From assembly GCA_964579295.1 (NCBI GenBank), contig CAZOGK010000007.1, positions 59,581 through 123,580 on the forward strand: a DNA stretch of 64,000 nucleotides. The letters run 5' to 3'. Below the pieces are notes generated by a model. That model was not told where the DNA came from, did not search any database, and worked only from the letters and a program-made list of their open reading frames with translations. The stretch is from JAAYYY01 sp964579295. GTDB lineage: Bacteria; Chloroflexota; Anaerolineae; Promineifilales; Promineifilaceae. Below are positions 20,262 to 29,233 of the stretch, piece after piece. Both the position numbers and the translations under genes were made by a program. Within the stretch, counting starts at the first letter, position 1. The number at the start of each line of letters is the position of its first letter.

Positions 20262-21065
20262 ATGTGGCAGCGATTACGAGCGTTCCTGGTCCGCGACCTG
20301 CAGACAGAGCTGAGCTACCGCGCCAGCTTCTTGCTGAACTTCAGCGGCGTCTTTCTGGCGCTGGTCACCTACTATTTCCTCTCTCGGCTGTTAGGCGATA
20401 GCGTTGCGCCCCTGCTGGAGCCGTATGGTGGCGACTATTTCGCCTTCGCCATCATCGGCGTGGCTTTTGCCAACTACTTTGGCCTGGGGCTGAATAGCTT
20501 TGCGCGTGCCCTGCGTGAAGCGCAGATGACCGGCACCCTGGAAGCGATGATGATGACGCCCACGTCCGTCTCGACCATCGTCATCGGCTCCGCAGCCTGG
20601 AGCTACGCCTTTACTACCTTCCGTGTGGTGGCCTATATCCTCTTGGGTCTCTTGCTAGGGCTCGATCTGCGCGGCGCCAACTATCTGGCGGCCCTGGTGA
20701 CGCTGCTGGTCGCCATCATCGCCTTTGCCAGCATCGGCATCATCGCCGCCGGCATCATCATGGTCATCAAGCGCGGTGATCCGGTGACCGGGCTCTTTAA
20801 CAATGTGGCCGCGCTCATCGGCGGCGTTTACTATCCCATAGCCGTCATGCCCGATTGGCTGCAGGCCGTCGCCCGGCTCCTGCCCATCACCTACGCCCTC
20901 AATGCCATGCGCCTGGCGCTGCTCACCGGCGCCACCTGGCGCGAAATCCTGCCCGACCTGCTGACGCTGGCCGGCTTCGCCGCCGTCCTCTTCCCGCTCT
21001 CGCTCCTTGTCTTTGCCCGCGCCGTGGAGTGGGCGCGGCGTGACGGCAGCCTTGCCCATTACTAG
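20262..21065 (+). CDS. ABC-2 type transporter permease
   Basis: The membrane partner of the preceding ATPase. The 267 residues contain about six helices (roughly 23-43, 58-78, 105-130, 138-162, 175-195 and 235-255) and the ABC-2 signature region GVYYPIAVMPDWLQAVARLLPITYAL. The pair forms a complete half-size exporter. It is followed immediately by a terminator at 21065-21097. Confidence 0.88.
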   Translation: MWQRLRAFLVRDLQTELSYRASFLLNFSGVFLALVTYYFLSRLLGDSVAPLLEPYGGDYFAFAIIGVAFANYFGLGLNSFARALREAQMTGTLEAMMMTPTSVSTIVIGSAAWSYAFTTFRVVAYILLGLLLGLDLRGANYLAALVTLLVAIIAFASIGIIAAGIIMVIKRGDPVTGLFNNVAALIGGVYYPIAVMPDWLQAVARLLPITYALNAMRLALLTGATWREILPDLLTLAGFAAVLFPLSLLVFARAVEWARRDGSLAHY

Positions 21066-21097
21066 AAAGGGCCCACTCGCCGCGAGCAGGCCCTTTC
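21065..21097. terminator. Bidirectional terminator between convergent genes
   Basis: GAAAGGGCC (21065-21073) pairs with GGCCCTTTC (21089-21097). The A/T-rich arms and the following AATTT can serve both the exporter operon and the minus-strand UDP-sugar dehydrogenase operon. Confidence 0.65.
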
Positions 21098-21127
21098 AAT
21101 TTAGTTCGGCTTTCTGCGTCGGAGCAG

Positions 21128-22570
21128 TCAGGCAGCGGCCGATTCCACGACCGGCTTGCGCCCGTTCTTGTTCTCCATCGCCGACGGCGCGGCCGGCTTG
21201 AGGTAGACGTCGCCGACGGACAGGTATTCGTAGCCGCGGGCGACTAGCTGGCGATAATCGGGAATCATGCGCCGGCCGTCGATGACCAGGTAGGGGGGCT
21301 GTACCGTGCTCTCAATGGTCGTCGCCAGGCCGCGGAACTCTTCCCAGTCGGTGGAGATGTAGAGGGCGTCACTGCCCTCAATTGCCTCGCGTGGCGTCTC
21401 ATGATAGCTGATGCGCGAGAAGAGGTGGTTGCTGTCCGGGTTGAGCCAGCTGCGCTGCGCCTCGCGCATCGCCAGCGGATCGTAGGCCCGGATCTCGCCG
21501 ACGCCGCGCGACAGCAGCGCTTCCACCGCCTTGATAGCCGACGAGTCGCGCATGTCGTTGGTGCGCTTCTTGAAGGCCAGACCCAGTAGAGCTACCTTCT
21601 TGTTATTGAAGTTGAAGCCGGCCTCATAGACCGCACGGTCGATGAGATAGGTCTTCTGGTATTCGTTAATGTTGTAGACGGCCTGCAGCAGGTCGGTCGA
21701 GCGCCCGGCGCGGTTGAGCTGGTAGATGAGGCTCTGGATATCCTTGCCGAAGCAGCTACCGCCCGCGCCGTTGCTCACATACGAGCCCCAGGTGCTGATG
21801 CGCGCATCGGACGTGACGCCAATCTTCAGGTCTTCCATCTTCAGGTTGGGGTAGGCCTCACCGAGGCGGGCGCCGACGCCATTCCAGAAGGAGATATAGG
21901 TAAGCAGCAGGGTGTTGGCGACGTACTTGATGGATTCGGCTGTTTCCGGCGTCGTTTCCAGGTAGCGAATGCGCACGTGGTTGACGAACTGCGAATAGAC
22001 GCGGCGCAGCAGGTCGAAATCTTCTTCGGTGTCGGCGCCTACGACCACGCGGTCCGGCCGGCGCGAGCCTTCGATGGCGCCGCCCTGGGCCAGGAACTCG
22101 GGGTTGGAGGCCACACCAAAGTTCTCGACGCCATGCTCTTCCAGGATATCCTGAAGCAGGCGGGCTGTGCCAATGGGCACCGTGCTCTTGTTGACGAGCA
22201 CCACGCGGCGCCTGTCTGCGCGCCCGGCCAGCAGCTGGCCCAGCGTATGGGCAGCGTTGCTGTAATAGCTGAGGTTGGTCGAGCCGTCGCGGTTCGGCGG
22301 CGTGTTCAGACACATGAAGACAATCTCGGTCCCTTCGATTACCGGCGCAAGGTCGCCGGTGAAGAATAGGTAGCGGTCCTTCGTCTCTTCGATGGCTTCA
22401 AAGAGACCGGGTTCGTTCACATACTCTTCAATACGCTGCCGATCGCCGGAGCGGTAGGCTTCTATCTTCGCCTCATCGATATCGTAGGCATAGACTTCAT
22501 GACCCGCTTCGGCCAGCACGGCCGCGTGCGGCAGGCCGACAAAGCCAGTACCGACTACAACAATTTTCAT
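21128..22570 (-). CDS. UDP-glucose/UDP-N-acetylhexosamine 6-dehydrogenase family protein
   Basis: An NAD-dependent four-electron dehydrogenase making nucleotide-sugar uronic acids for surface polysaccharide. The 480 residues contain the Rossmann motif VVGTGFVGLPHAAVL, NKSTVPIGTA, NPEFLAQGGAIEGSRRPDR, and the nucleophile loop GAGGSCFGKDI with the catalytic Cys. LGLAFKKRTNDMRDSSA marks the UDP-binding domain. UDP-glucose is likely but not proven by motifs. It overlaps the upstream FAD gene by four bases and ends the minus-strand operon. Confidence 0.88.
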   Translation of the reverse strand: MKIVVVGTGFVGLPHAAVLAEAGHEVYAYDIDEAKIEAYRSGDRQRIEEYVNEPGLFEAIEETKDRYLFFTGDLAPVIEGTEIVFMCLNTPPNRDGSTNLSYYSNAAHTLGQLLAGRADRRRVVLVNKSTVPIGTARLLQDILEEHGVENFGVASNPEFLAQGGAIEGSRRPDRVVVGADTEEDFDLLRRVYSQFVNHVRIRYLETTPETAESIKYVANTLLLTYISFWNGVGARLGEAYPNLKMEDLKIGVTSDARISTWGSYVSNGAGGSCFGKDIQSLIYQLNRAGRSTDLLQAVYNINEYQKTYLIDRAVYEAGFNFNNKKVALLGLAFKKRTNDMRDSSAIKAVEALLSRGVGEIRAYDPLAMREAQRSWLNPDSNHLFSRISYHETPREAIEGSDALYISTDWEEFRGLATTIESTVQPPYLVIDGRRMIPDYRQLVARGYEYLSVGDVYLKPAAPSAMENKNGRKPVVESAAA

Positions 22571-23925
22571 AGCGAGCTCCTTTCTTGACTCGTCGCGCCG
22601 TCTGCCATGTCGTCAATGATCATTTGGCTTGCTTCCCGGCCAATGGCGACGGCGTAATTAGTGCCGCGATCCCAGGGGTAAACCTGGCTCATACTAGCAA
22701 AGTATAGGCCGGGAAGGGGTGTACGTAAAGGGGGAATTCGGTGGGAGTGGTTCACCTCCGGCACCGGCTGCGCATAACGGGCGCGGAATAGCCAGTGGCG
22801 CCGCACCCAGTCCGGCCGGAAGGCGGGGTTGATGCGCTGCAGGTTGGCGACAAAGAGCCGCGCCAGCTCATCCTCGTCCATCTGCAGGTAGGGATGGTCA
22901 GGCGCTACGTAGTCGCCACAGTAGACCAGGTGGTCGCCGCCGTAGTGACGGCGGTCGATATAGTTGGTGTGCTCGACCAGCGCCAGGAACGGAATCTCGT
23001 TGTGCTGTTTATCGGGCGACTGGGCTGGAATGTTGAGCCAGTAGGTTTCCTTCATGAGCTGCTGCCGCAGGGCAAAGGTCATGACCACTGCGCCCATGCT
23101 CTTTAGCTCGGCCAGCTGGGCGAGATAGCCGGGCGGTAGGTCCGGCGCCATGCGCCGCAGCAGCCCGGGCGAGGTCGTCACCAGCACCCGGTCGGCGCTG
23201 TATTGCGTCTCCGCGCTGACGACGCGCAGGCGCTGCTCGCCGGCCGGCTCCGCCGGCTCGATGCGCTCTACGGGGCTGTTCAGCCGGATATCGCCGCCGA
23301 GCCGGCGCACGCTGGCAGTTAGTGTATCGACAAAGAACTGGAAGCCGCCCTGGAAATAGCCGAGACGCGGGCTGCGCACCTTGAGCCGCGCCCACATCCA
23401 GGCCATATTGGCCTGCTGGTAATAGGGGCCGAACTTGCCGATGAGTAGCGGGCGCCAGGTCTCTTCGTAGATCTTCTCGCCATACCAGCGGCGCATCCAG
23501 GCGTCGGCCGTCTCCTGCTCCAGCCGCCGCCAGGGGTTAGTGAAGCGCAGATAGGCGCTGACGAGGCCGAAGCGGGCCACGTCCAGCAGATTGAATCCGG
23601 GGTAGCGAATCCAGGCCAGCGGCGAGTCAAAGGGCACGATCCGCCCCTCATACATGACTGACGTAATCGGCCGCGGGAAGAAGAGGTGGTCGCCGATGCC
23701 CAGCTCTTCGACGAGGCCGATGATCGACTTATCGGCGGTGAATAGATGATGGTAAAACTTTTCCAGCGGCCACTCCCAGCGCTCGTCGCGGAAGCCGGCC
23801 GCCAGGCCGCCGGTGTGGTCGGCCCCTTCCAGCACGGTGACGCGGTGACCGGCCCGTAGCAGGTCATAGGCAGCGGAGAGACCGGCCACGCCTCCGCCGA
23901 CGATGACGACGTGTTCCTGGCTCAT
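22567..23925 (-). CDS. FAD-dependent amine-oxidase-fold oxidoreductase (possible UDP-galactopyranose mutase relative)
   Basis: A 452-residue flavoprotein with an N-terminal FAD motif VVIVGGGVAGLSAAYDLLRAGHRVTVLE followed by a GGLAAG segment, and a late GLYFASMSQVYPWDRG stretch near the FAD. This arrangement is found in protoporphyrinogen-oxidase/UGM-like proteins in polysaccharide clusters. ATG 23925 overlaps the preceding gene's stop (ATGA), and its own stop overlaps the UDP-sugar dehydrogenase start in the same way. Substrate is not determined. Confidence 0.8.
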   Translation of the reverse strand: MSQEHVVIVGGGVAGLSAAYDLLRAGHRVTVLEGADHTGGLAAGFRDERWEWPLEKFYHHLFTADKSIIGLVEELGIGDHLFFPRPITSVMYEGRIVPFDSPLAWIRYPGFNLLDVARFGLVSAYLRFTNPWRRLEQETADAWMRRWYGEKIYEETWRPLLIGKFGPYYQQANMAWMWARLKVRSPRLGYFQGGFQFFVDTLTASVRRLGGDIRLNSPVERIEPAEPAGEQRLRVVSAETQYSADRVLVTTSPGLLRRMAPDLPPGYLAQLAELKSMGAVVMTFALRQQLMKETYWLNIPAQSPDKQHNEIPFLALVEHTNYIDRRHYGGDHLVYCGDYVAPDHPYLQMDEDELARLFVANLQRINPAFRPDWVRRHWLFRARYAQPVPEVNHSHRIPPLRTPLPGLYFASMSQVYPWDRGTNYAVAIGREASQMIIDDMADGATSQERSSL

Positions 23926-24932
23926 GCCGCGGCCTTGCGCTCGGCGACGCGGCGCGCCTGGCTGAAGACCGACCAGCCAAAGCCGGCCCGCGCCATATAG
24001 AAGACGCCGAGCAGGGTCACCGGCAGCCACAGCGCCGCGTGCAGCACCAGCGTATAGGCCGTGGCTATCTGCGGCGCGACCCCATAGCGCACCAGCACGT
24101 CGATGCCCGGCTTGTCGAAGGTGCCCACGTAACCGGGGGCCGAGGGCAGCGTGGTGAACAGGTTGACAATGCCGTTCATCAGCATGAGGGCAAAGAAGGA
24201 GACCTCGAAGGGAAAGGCCTGCATGACAAACCAGTATTTCAGCGTTTCCAGCAGCCAGATGACGATAGAGGTCACGAAGATCATGAGAACGTTGCGGAAC
24301 TGCCGCAGCGATTCCAGGCCAAAGAGGAAGCGCTCGGCCAGCCCGACAATGCGCGCGGTGGTCCGCTCGGGCAGGCTGACCGGCCAGGTGGTAAGGAAGG
24401 CGACGAGGCGCAGCGCCCGCTCCGGCATGGCCGCCAGGGCGAAGAAGACGACAAGCGCGGCGAAGAAGCCGAGGCTGGCGATAATGACGATGGAGCGCTC
24501 GGCGCTGCCCGGCGTGGGCGCGAAGGGCAGGGCGACGAAGACGAAGAGGAGCATGACCAGGCCGTCGAAGACGCGCTCGACAATCACCGTCGCCAGGCTG
24601 GCGCTCATGGGTACCTCTTCGCGGCGCTGCAGCACGTACGAGCGCAGCACTTCGCCGGCCCGCAGTGGGTAGACGTTGTTGCCCATGTAGCCGATGACCA
24701 CAACCGGGAAGAGGCGACGGATAGGAATCTGCTTGAGCGGCCGCAGCATGTAGTCCCAGCGCCAGGTGCGCGCCCAGACGGCGACGAAATAGGCGACAAC
24801 GCCGGGCAGCAGCCAGACGTAATCGGCGGCCAGCATCTGGGCCCACACATCACGCAGCTGTAGGCCGCGCAGCGCCAGCCACAAGAGAACGGCGCTGATA
24901 AGCAGGCCTAGCCAGAGCTGCCAACGCTTCAC
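23922..24932 (-). CDS. Flippase-like lysylphosphatidylglycerol synthase-type membrane protein
   Basis: A 336-residue protein with about eight helices and the UPF0104/LPG-synthase TM signatures ARTWRWDYMLRPL, GYMGNNVYPLRAGEVLRSY and SLATVIVERVFDGL. Family members flip or transfer lipid-linked material; in polysaccharide clusters they are usually annotated only as flippase-like. It heads a three-gene run of ATGA overlaps (to the FAD oxidoreductase and dehydrogenase). A hairpin at 24958-24982 separates it from the BY-kinase gene. Confidence 0.82.
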   Translation of the reverse strand: MKRWQLWLGLLISAVLLWLALRGLQLRDVWAQMLAADYVWLLPGVVAYFVAVWARTWRWDYMLRPLKQIPIRRLFPVVVIGYMGNNVYPLRAGEVLRSYVLQRREEVPMSASLATVIVERVFDGLVMLLFVFVALPFAPTPGSAERSIVIIASLGFFAALVVFFALAAMPERALRLVAFLTTWPVSLPERTTARIVGLAERFLFGLESLRQFRNVLMIFVTSIVIWLLETLKYWFVMQAFPFEVSFFALMLMNGIVNLFTTLPSAPGYVGTFDKPGIDVLVRYGVAPQIATAYTLVLHAALWLPVTLLGVFYMARAGFGWSVFSQARRVAERKAAA

Positions 24933-24957
24933 GCTCTATTCCATCCTATTCGTGAAA

Positions 24958-24982
24958 ACCGGATCGGGGGTACCGATCCGGT
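24958..24982 (-). terminator. Hairpin with T-tract between the Wzz/BY-kinase and flippase-like units
   Basis: ACCGGATCGG (24958-24967) and CCGATCCGGT (24973-24982) form a perfect 10-bp stem. On the minus strand it is followed by TTTTC. It may end the BY-kinase transcript. A TATAAT on the minus strand at 25033-25028 places it inside the leader of the next unit, so attenuation is another possibility. Confidence 0.6.
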
Positions 24983-25148
24983 ATCGTTTCTAACCAACAT
25001 ATACACCGCCCGGGCGGCAAGCACGCAATTATACCACGTCCTGGCTTCTTTCCCTGCGGGCGCGCGTCCCGCTGTGCTGTGCTGAGGGTCTGGAGGCCGC
25101 CCACTGCCGAAGGAATAACGATTGGCGACTGACGCCCGCCGCCGCAGA

Positions 25149-25802
25149 CTACTTCGCGTAGTAGTCGCCTATGTTGCCCTCCTCGGGCGCGTCGGTGAGG
25201 GTGACCCCGAGAATGCGCACATTGGCCCGCTCTAGCTGAGCCTTGGCGCGCTCGGCGTGCTCCCGTTTCGTCTTGCCGGCGCGCAGGACGAGTAGCACGC
25301 CGTCGACACGCGCTCCCAGCACGGCAGCGTCGGTGAAGCCGATTACCGGCGGCGCGTCGAGCAGGACGATGTCCGCCTGCTCCAGCAGCCGCTCCAGCAC
25401 GCGTTCTACCTGGCGGGAGCCGAGCAGATCGGCCGGGTTGGGCGGCAGCGGGCCGCTTGGCAGCAGGACCAGGTTGTCGATGCCGGTGGGCTGCAGGCCG
25501 GTGGTGGCCGTTTCGTCCAGGAACATCGTGGTCAGGCCGGCGTCGTTCTCCACGCTGAAAATCGTGTGCAGGCTGGGCCGGCGCAGGTCACAGTCTACCA
25601 GTATGGTGCGCCGCCCGCCCTGGGCCATCGTGACTGCCAGGTTGGCAATGGTCACGCTCTTGCCTTCGTTGGCCGTCGGCGAGGTGACCACCAGCGTGCG
25701 GATCGGCTCGTCCAGGCTATAGAAGCTCAGGTTGGTGCGCAGCGTGCGGTAGGCTTCGCTGGCCGGGGAGCGGGGGTCGGTGAGTGTAATCAGATCTTTC
25801 AT
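25149..25802 (-). CDS. CpsD/CapB-family BY-kinase (tyrosine-protein kinase)
   Basis: A bacterial tyrosine autokinase that controls capsule/exopolysaccharide polymerisation with a Wzz-type activator. The 217 residues show Walker A SPTANEGKSVTIANLA, Walker A' TILVDCDLRRPSLH and Walker B DIVLLDAPPVIGF. The C-terminus ends in GDYYAK, giving a short tyrosine cluster of only two Tyr. The transmembrane activator is encoded separately just upstream (25806-26453), as in Gram-positive systems. Confidence 0.88.
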   Translation of the reverse strand: MKDLITLTDPRSPASEAYRTLRTNLSFYSLDEPIRTLVVTSPTANEGKSVTIANLAVTMAQGGRRTILVDCDLRRPSLHTIFSVENDAGLTTMFLDETATTGLQPTGIDNLVLLPSGPLPPNPADLLGSRQVERVLERLLEQADIVLLDAPPVIGFTDAAVLGARVDGVLLVLRAGKTKREHAERAKAQLERANVRILGVTLTDAPEEGNIGDYYAK

Positions 25803-25805
25803 GGC

Positions 25806-26453
25806 TTATAGGTGGGGGATGCTGCCGATGACCGGGATATCCAGGTAGCGTTCCACATCCTCGGCGCGGCGTACCACGCCGGCTTCGATTCCTTCGAGAA
25901 TGAGGATGACGACGATGCCCAGCAGCGCGCCGAAGACGGCGCCGGCAGCCGTGTTAATCAGCGGCTTCGGGCTTTCGATGGCGACGGTCGGCTCGTCCAG
26001 GTGCTGGGCGTTGATGCGGTCTTCGGCGCGCAGGTCGGCGTTGCGGTCCTGCAGCTCGAATATCAGCAGCTGCGCCCAGGTACGGGCAATGCTCTTGGCC
26101 AGCTCGGGGTCGGTGTTCTCGACGTCGAGCTGGATGACCGACTCGGACGTGCTCGGCGCGATGGTTACGTCGCCGAATAGCTCGCCGGGGGTCATGTCGA
26201 GCTGCAGTGTATCGATCACGTCGGCGGCGCGCAGCGTGCTGTTGAGCCAGACGGCAAAGTCGCGGCGCAGCTCGCGCGCGGCCTGGGTCTGCCCAAAGTC
26301 AGGGCGGGCCGTTATCAGCAGGCGCGCCGAAGCCTGCCAGACGGTCGGCTGGGCCTTGCTGAAGCCAAAAGCGGCGGCGGCCGTGAGCAGGGCCAGCAGG
26401 ATAATCAGCCAGCCGCGCCGCCGCAAGATGCGTAGATAATCTCGTAACTCCAA
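25806..26453 (-). CDS. Wzz-type chain-length/BY-kinase activator protein
   Basis: A 215-residue protein starting MELRDYLRILRRRGWLIILL, with a transmembrane helix near 15-31 and a second at about 170-190, the standard two-helix Wzz topology. The extracytoplasmic middle is rich in Asp/Glu. The short cytoplasmic tail after helix 2 (EGIEAGVVRRAEDVERYLDIPVIG) is the kinase-contact segment. It is followed 3 bp later by the kinase gene. Confidence 0.82.
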   Translation of the reverse strand: MELRDYLRILRRRGWLIILLALLTAAAAFGFSKAQPTVWQASARLLITARPDFGQTQAARELRRDFAVWLNSTLRAADVIDTLQLDMTPGELFGDVTIAPSTSESVIQLDVENTDPELAKSIARTWAQLLIFELQDRNADLRAEDRINAQHLDEPTVAIESPKPLINTAAGAVFGALLGIVVILILEGIEAGVVRRAEDVERYLDIPVIGSIPHL

Positions 26454-26516
26454 GATATGTTCTCCTCAGGTGGCCGGCAGGTAACCGGCACCTCCAGGCT
26501 ACCGGTCACCTCTCGC

Positions 26517-27209
26517 CTAGTGGGGCGGTATCTCGCCCAGTATAGCCATCCCCAGCGCTTCGACATCTTCACGCGCGCGCAGCGTCGGGTCCAGGTAGTC
26601 GACGGCAAAGGCCAGCCCCAGCCCGGCGGCAATCGCCAGCCCGAGGCGCAGCAGCACATCCAGCCGGCTGCGGAGCCCGGGCGGTAGCTGGTTGACAATG
26701 GCGTCGTCGAGCACGGTGACCACGGCCGGCTCGTCGCCCAGCTGGGGCAGGGCAGCCGCGTTCTGTTCCTGCAGGACCGTTATGGCCGCGTCCATCATCG
26801 CCGCCAGCGTCTGCGGGTCGCCGTGGGTGAGCGACAGGGTCAGCATACTGCGCGCCGTATCGACGACGACGCCGCTGCTCACCTCGGCCGGCTGCACCTG
26901 GATGCCGCGCCGGGCCAGCTCTTCGCTGACGGCCACGCCAAAGCGGTTGCCGCGCGCCCAGGCAGCCAGGCCATTGACGATGTATTCCGACTCCAGCCAG
27001 GTGTGATAGCCTTCTTCGTCCGAGGTGCCGGCGGCGGGCGCAGGGGGCTGGCTGGCGATGAAGCGCACGCCCACATTATACAGGGGCGGCGGCGCCTGGT
27101 AGGTTGCCAGCCCGAGCGCCAGCACGACGACCGCCGGAACGAGGGCCAACAGCCAGCGGCGACGAATCACTGCCAAGTAGGCGCGCAGGTCTATAGAGCC
27201 AGAGTCCAT
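26517..27209 (-). CDS. Second Wzz-type polysaccharide co-polymerase
   Basis: A 230-residue protein (start ATG 27209) beginning MDSGSIDLRAYLAVIRRRWL with helices near 20-38 and about 185-205, and a tail DPTLRAREDVEALGMAILGEIP matching the Wzz tail before the kinase domain. Two Wzz-like proteins next to one BY-kinase suggest either a hetero-oligomer or control of two polymers; this is inference. The 63-bp gap to the next gene contains a short inverted repeat (GGTAACCGGC...CCGGTCACC). Confidence 0.78.
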   Translation of the reverse strand: MDSGSIDLRAYLAVIRRRWLLALVPAVVVLALGLATYQAPPPLYNVGVRFIASQPPAPAAGTSDEEGYHTWLESEYIVNGLAAWARGNRFGVAVSEELARRGIQVQPAEVSSGVVVDTARSMLTLSLTHGDPQTLAAMMDAAITVLQEQNAAALPQLGDEPAVVTVLDDAIVNQLPPGLRSRLDVLLRLGLAIAAGLGLAFAVDYLDPTLRAREDVEALGMAILGEIPPH

Positions 27210-27234
27210 CTGCTGGTGGGTCCGGGCCGCGTCC

Positions 27235-28329
27235 TCAGCGGGCGCGGTGCGCCTCCATCTCTTTCTCAATAAAGGTCACGATGCGCTGGCGAAAGACGGC
27301 GCTGTCAAATTGCGCGGCATGAGCGCGTAGAAAGGCAGGGTCAACCGCGGCGCCGTCAAACGCTTCGACGGTCTTGATGATAGCCTCTGGCGTCTGGGCG
27401 GCAAACAGGGCGCCCGTTCCCGGGATCACCGTGTCCAGCGCGCCCCCGGCGGCATAGGCAATCACCGGGCGGCCTGCGGCCATCGCCTGAATGGGCGCAA
27501 TGCCGAAATCTTCCTCTCCGGGCCAGATAAAGGCCCGGCAGCGCGCCATCAGATCTGGCAGGTCGCTATCCTCCACGTAGCCAAGAAAGGTAATGTTGCT
27601 CTGCGCCAGCGATTCCAGGCGCTGGCGGTCGCGCCCGCTGCCGGCGATAAGCAGCGGCCGGCCGAGCCGGTTAAACGCCTCAATCATCACGTCGAGCCGG
27701 CGGTAGGGCAGCAGGCGGCCGACAAACAGGTAATAGTCTTCCGGCTCGGCGCAGACGTCGAAACGCGCCAGATCCACCGGTGGGTAAATGATGGTCGAGT
27801 CGCGCCGGTAATACTTGGCGATGCGCCTACGGATCTCGGCCGAGATGGCTATGAACTGGTCCACCCGGTCTGCCGCCAGCCGGTCCCAGAGGCGCAGGTA
27901 GCTGAGGAAGGGCGCCAGGATGAGGCGCGCGCCTCGCCCCAGCTGCTCCTGGGCGGCATATTGCTGGTAGCGCCACAGATAGCGAGTCGGGGTGAGACAG
28001 TAACAGATGTGCAGCGTCTGCGGCGCGGTGATGACGCCGTGGGCGAAGCCGCTCTTGTTGCTGAGCACCAGGTCATAGTCGCCGAAGTCGAATTGCTCGA
28101 AAGCAAGGGGGAAGAGCGGCAGATAGAGCTGCTGCCGCCGGTAGATGCGCGGCAGGCTGTCGAGGAACGAGGTGCGGATATCCCACTCTTGCCAGTGAGT
28201 CGGCATCCCCTTGCGCCAGTAAATCGAGGTGTAGACCGGCGCCTCGGGGAAGATGGAGACCAGAGACTCTAAAACATCCTCGGCGCCCCCCACCTGGTTC
28301 AGCCAGTCATGCACCAACGCCACTTTCAT
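27235..28329 (-). CDS. Family 4 glycosyltransferase
   Basis: A GT-B fold retaining glycosyltransferase likely extending the surface polysaccharide. The 364 residues begin MKVALVHDWLNQVGGAEDVLESL, contain YYLFVGRLLPYRRLDVMIEAFN near the interdomain region and the donor-site motif FIWPGEEDFGIAPIQAMAAGRPVIAY (E-x7-E type). WbaZ-like mannosyltransferases share the HDW and CYCLTPTRYLW segments. The acceptor and sugar are not known. It is 25 bp from the Wzz gene. Confidence 0.88.
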   Translation of the reverse strand: MKVALVHDWLNQVGGAEDVLESLVSIFPEAPVYTSIYWRKGMPTHWQEWDIRTSFLDSLPRIYRRQQLYLPLFPLAFEQFDFGDYDLVLSNKSGFAHGVITAPQTLHICYCLTPTRYLWRYQQYAAQEQLGRGARLILAPFLSYLRLWDRLAADRVDQFIAISAEIRRRIAKYYRRDSTIIYPPVDLARFDVCAEPEDYYLFVGRLLPYRRLDVMIEAFNRLGRPLLIAGSGRDRQRLESLAQSNITFLGYVEDSDLPDLMARCRAFIWPGEEDFGIAPIQAMAAGRPVIAYAAGGALDTVIPGTGALFAAQTPEAIIKTVEAFDGAAVDPAFLRAHAAQFDSAVFRQRIVTFIEKEMEAHRAR

Positions 28330-28339
28330 GCTGGTTGGG

Positions 28340-29017
28340 CTACTCGATCCCCAGCCGCTCCATGCGCGCCGCCAGTTCCGCTTCCACTTCCAGGCTGTGC
28401 ATGGCGTCGTCGAGCTGGTTGTCCAGCCGGCTCGACTGTACTTCCCAGGCGGCGTCGGCATGGTCCAGACGGCGGCGAATGTTCTCGGCGGCGCGCGCCA
28501 CATCGCTATCTCCCTGCCCCATCAGGCTGTCCAGCGAGCGCATGGCTCGCGTCGATACCTCCTTGGCCTGGGCCAGCTGCAGCAGAAAGCCCAGCTCTTC
28601 CCGCTCCTGGCGGGCAATCGCCAGCCGGCCTTCCAGTTTCGTCTCGACATCGCGCAGCTCTTCGGCGGCGGCGACCTGGCGCTGCAGCGAGCCGTCGTAT
28701 GTCGTGATCAGCTCCAGCGTCGAGGAAAGGCGCTTCTGGGTGACCATCGCCTCGGTCCGCTTCCCCTGCATCAGGAACTGGTCTACGGCGGCGTCGAGCC
28801 GGGCGGCATGGTCGGCCAGCGCCTCGCGCCGCCGCCGCGTGGTCGCCACCTGGGCAATCATCGGGTTAATCGTCTTCTTGAATGTTTCCAGGGCGCGCTC
28901 GGCCTCGCGGATAAACTCGTCGTAGACGGCGAGATCGCTCTTTTCGATGGCCCGGTCGGCCAGCTCGTGTAGATTGGCTCGAAACAGGGTGCGCAGTTTC
29001 TGAAATAGGGTAGCCAT
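28340..29017 (-). CDS. pspA: PspA/IM30 family membrane-remodelling protein
   Basis: An ESCRT-III-like peripheral membrane protein that protects the inner membrane under envelope stress. The 225 residues are nearly all helix/coiled coil, starting ATLFQKLRTLFRANLHELADRAIEKSD, the amphipathic membrane-binding helix plus NP-type segment typical of the family. It is the first gene of the minus-strand run into the GT4 gene (10 bp apart). pspC lies just upstream in the same orientation, separated by a terminator. Confidence 0.85.
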   Translation of the reverse strand: MATLFQKLRTLFRANLHELADRAIEKSDLAVYDEFIREAERALETFKKTINPMIAQVATTRRRREALADHAARLDAAVDQFLMQGKRTEAMVTQKRLSSTLELITTYDGSLQRQVAAAEELRDVETKLEGRLAIARQEREELGFLLQLAQAKEVSTRAMRSLDSLMGQGDSDVARAAENIRRRLDHADAAWEVQSSRLDNQLDDAMHSLEVEAELAARMERLGIE

Positions 29018-29084
29018 AAGCAGATGAGCCCTTGCAGCAGTCCGTGGGAAGCTATCCGGGGATTATAGCGGCGCGCAAAGAAAA

Positions 29085-29112
29085 GAGCGACCGCCACGGA
29101 CGGCGGTCGCTC
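29085..29112 (-). terminator. Intrinsic terminator of pspC
   Basis: GAGCGACCGCC (29085-29095) and GGCGGTCGCTC (29102-29112) form a perfect 11-bp stem followed on the minus strand by TTTTCTTT. A TATAAT on the minus strand at 29067-29062, just downstream, could start the pspA transcript. Confidence 0.8.
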
Positions 29113-29233
29113 CTCCTACAGCCTCCGGATCCGGCCACGGCCAGGCAGGATAGTCAGGAGATTTCCCCGGAGGGTTGTAGCAGCTGGGAATGGGGGCAAG
29201 CAGCTGCCTGCCTCACAGGCCGACGCCAGTCGC

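Noticed and set aside
22567..24846. Extension of the FAD oxidoreductase frame by 300 codons upstream
   Set aside because: The upstream part lies within the flippase-like gene in another frame and is Arg/His-rich. The FAD motif begins right after ATG 23925, which overlaps the previous stop.
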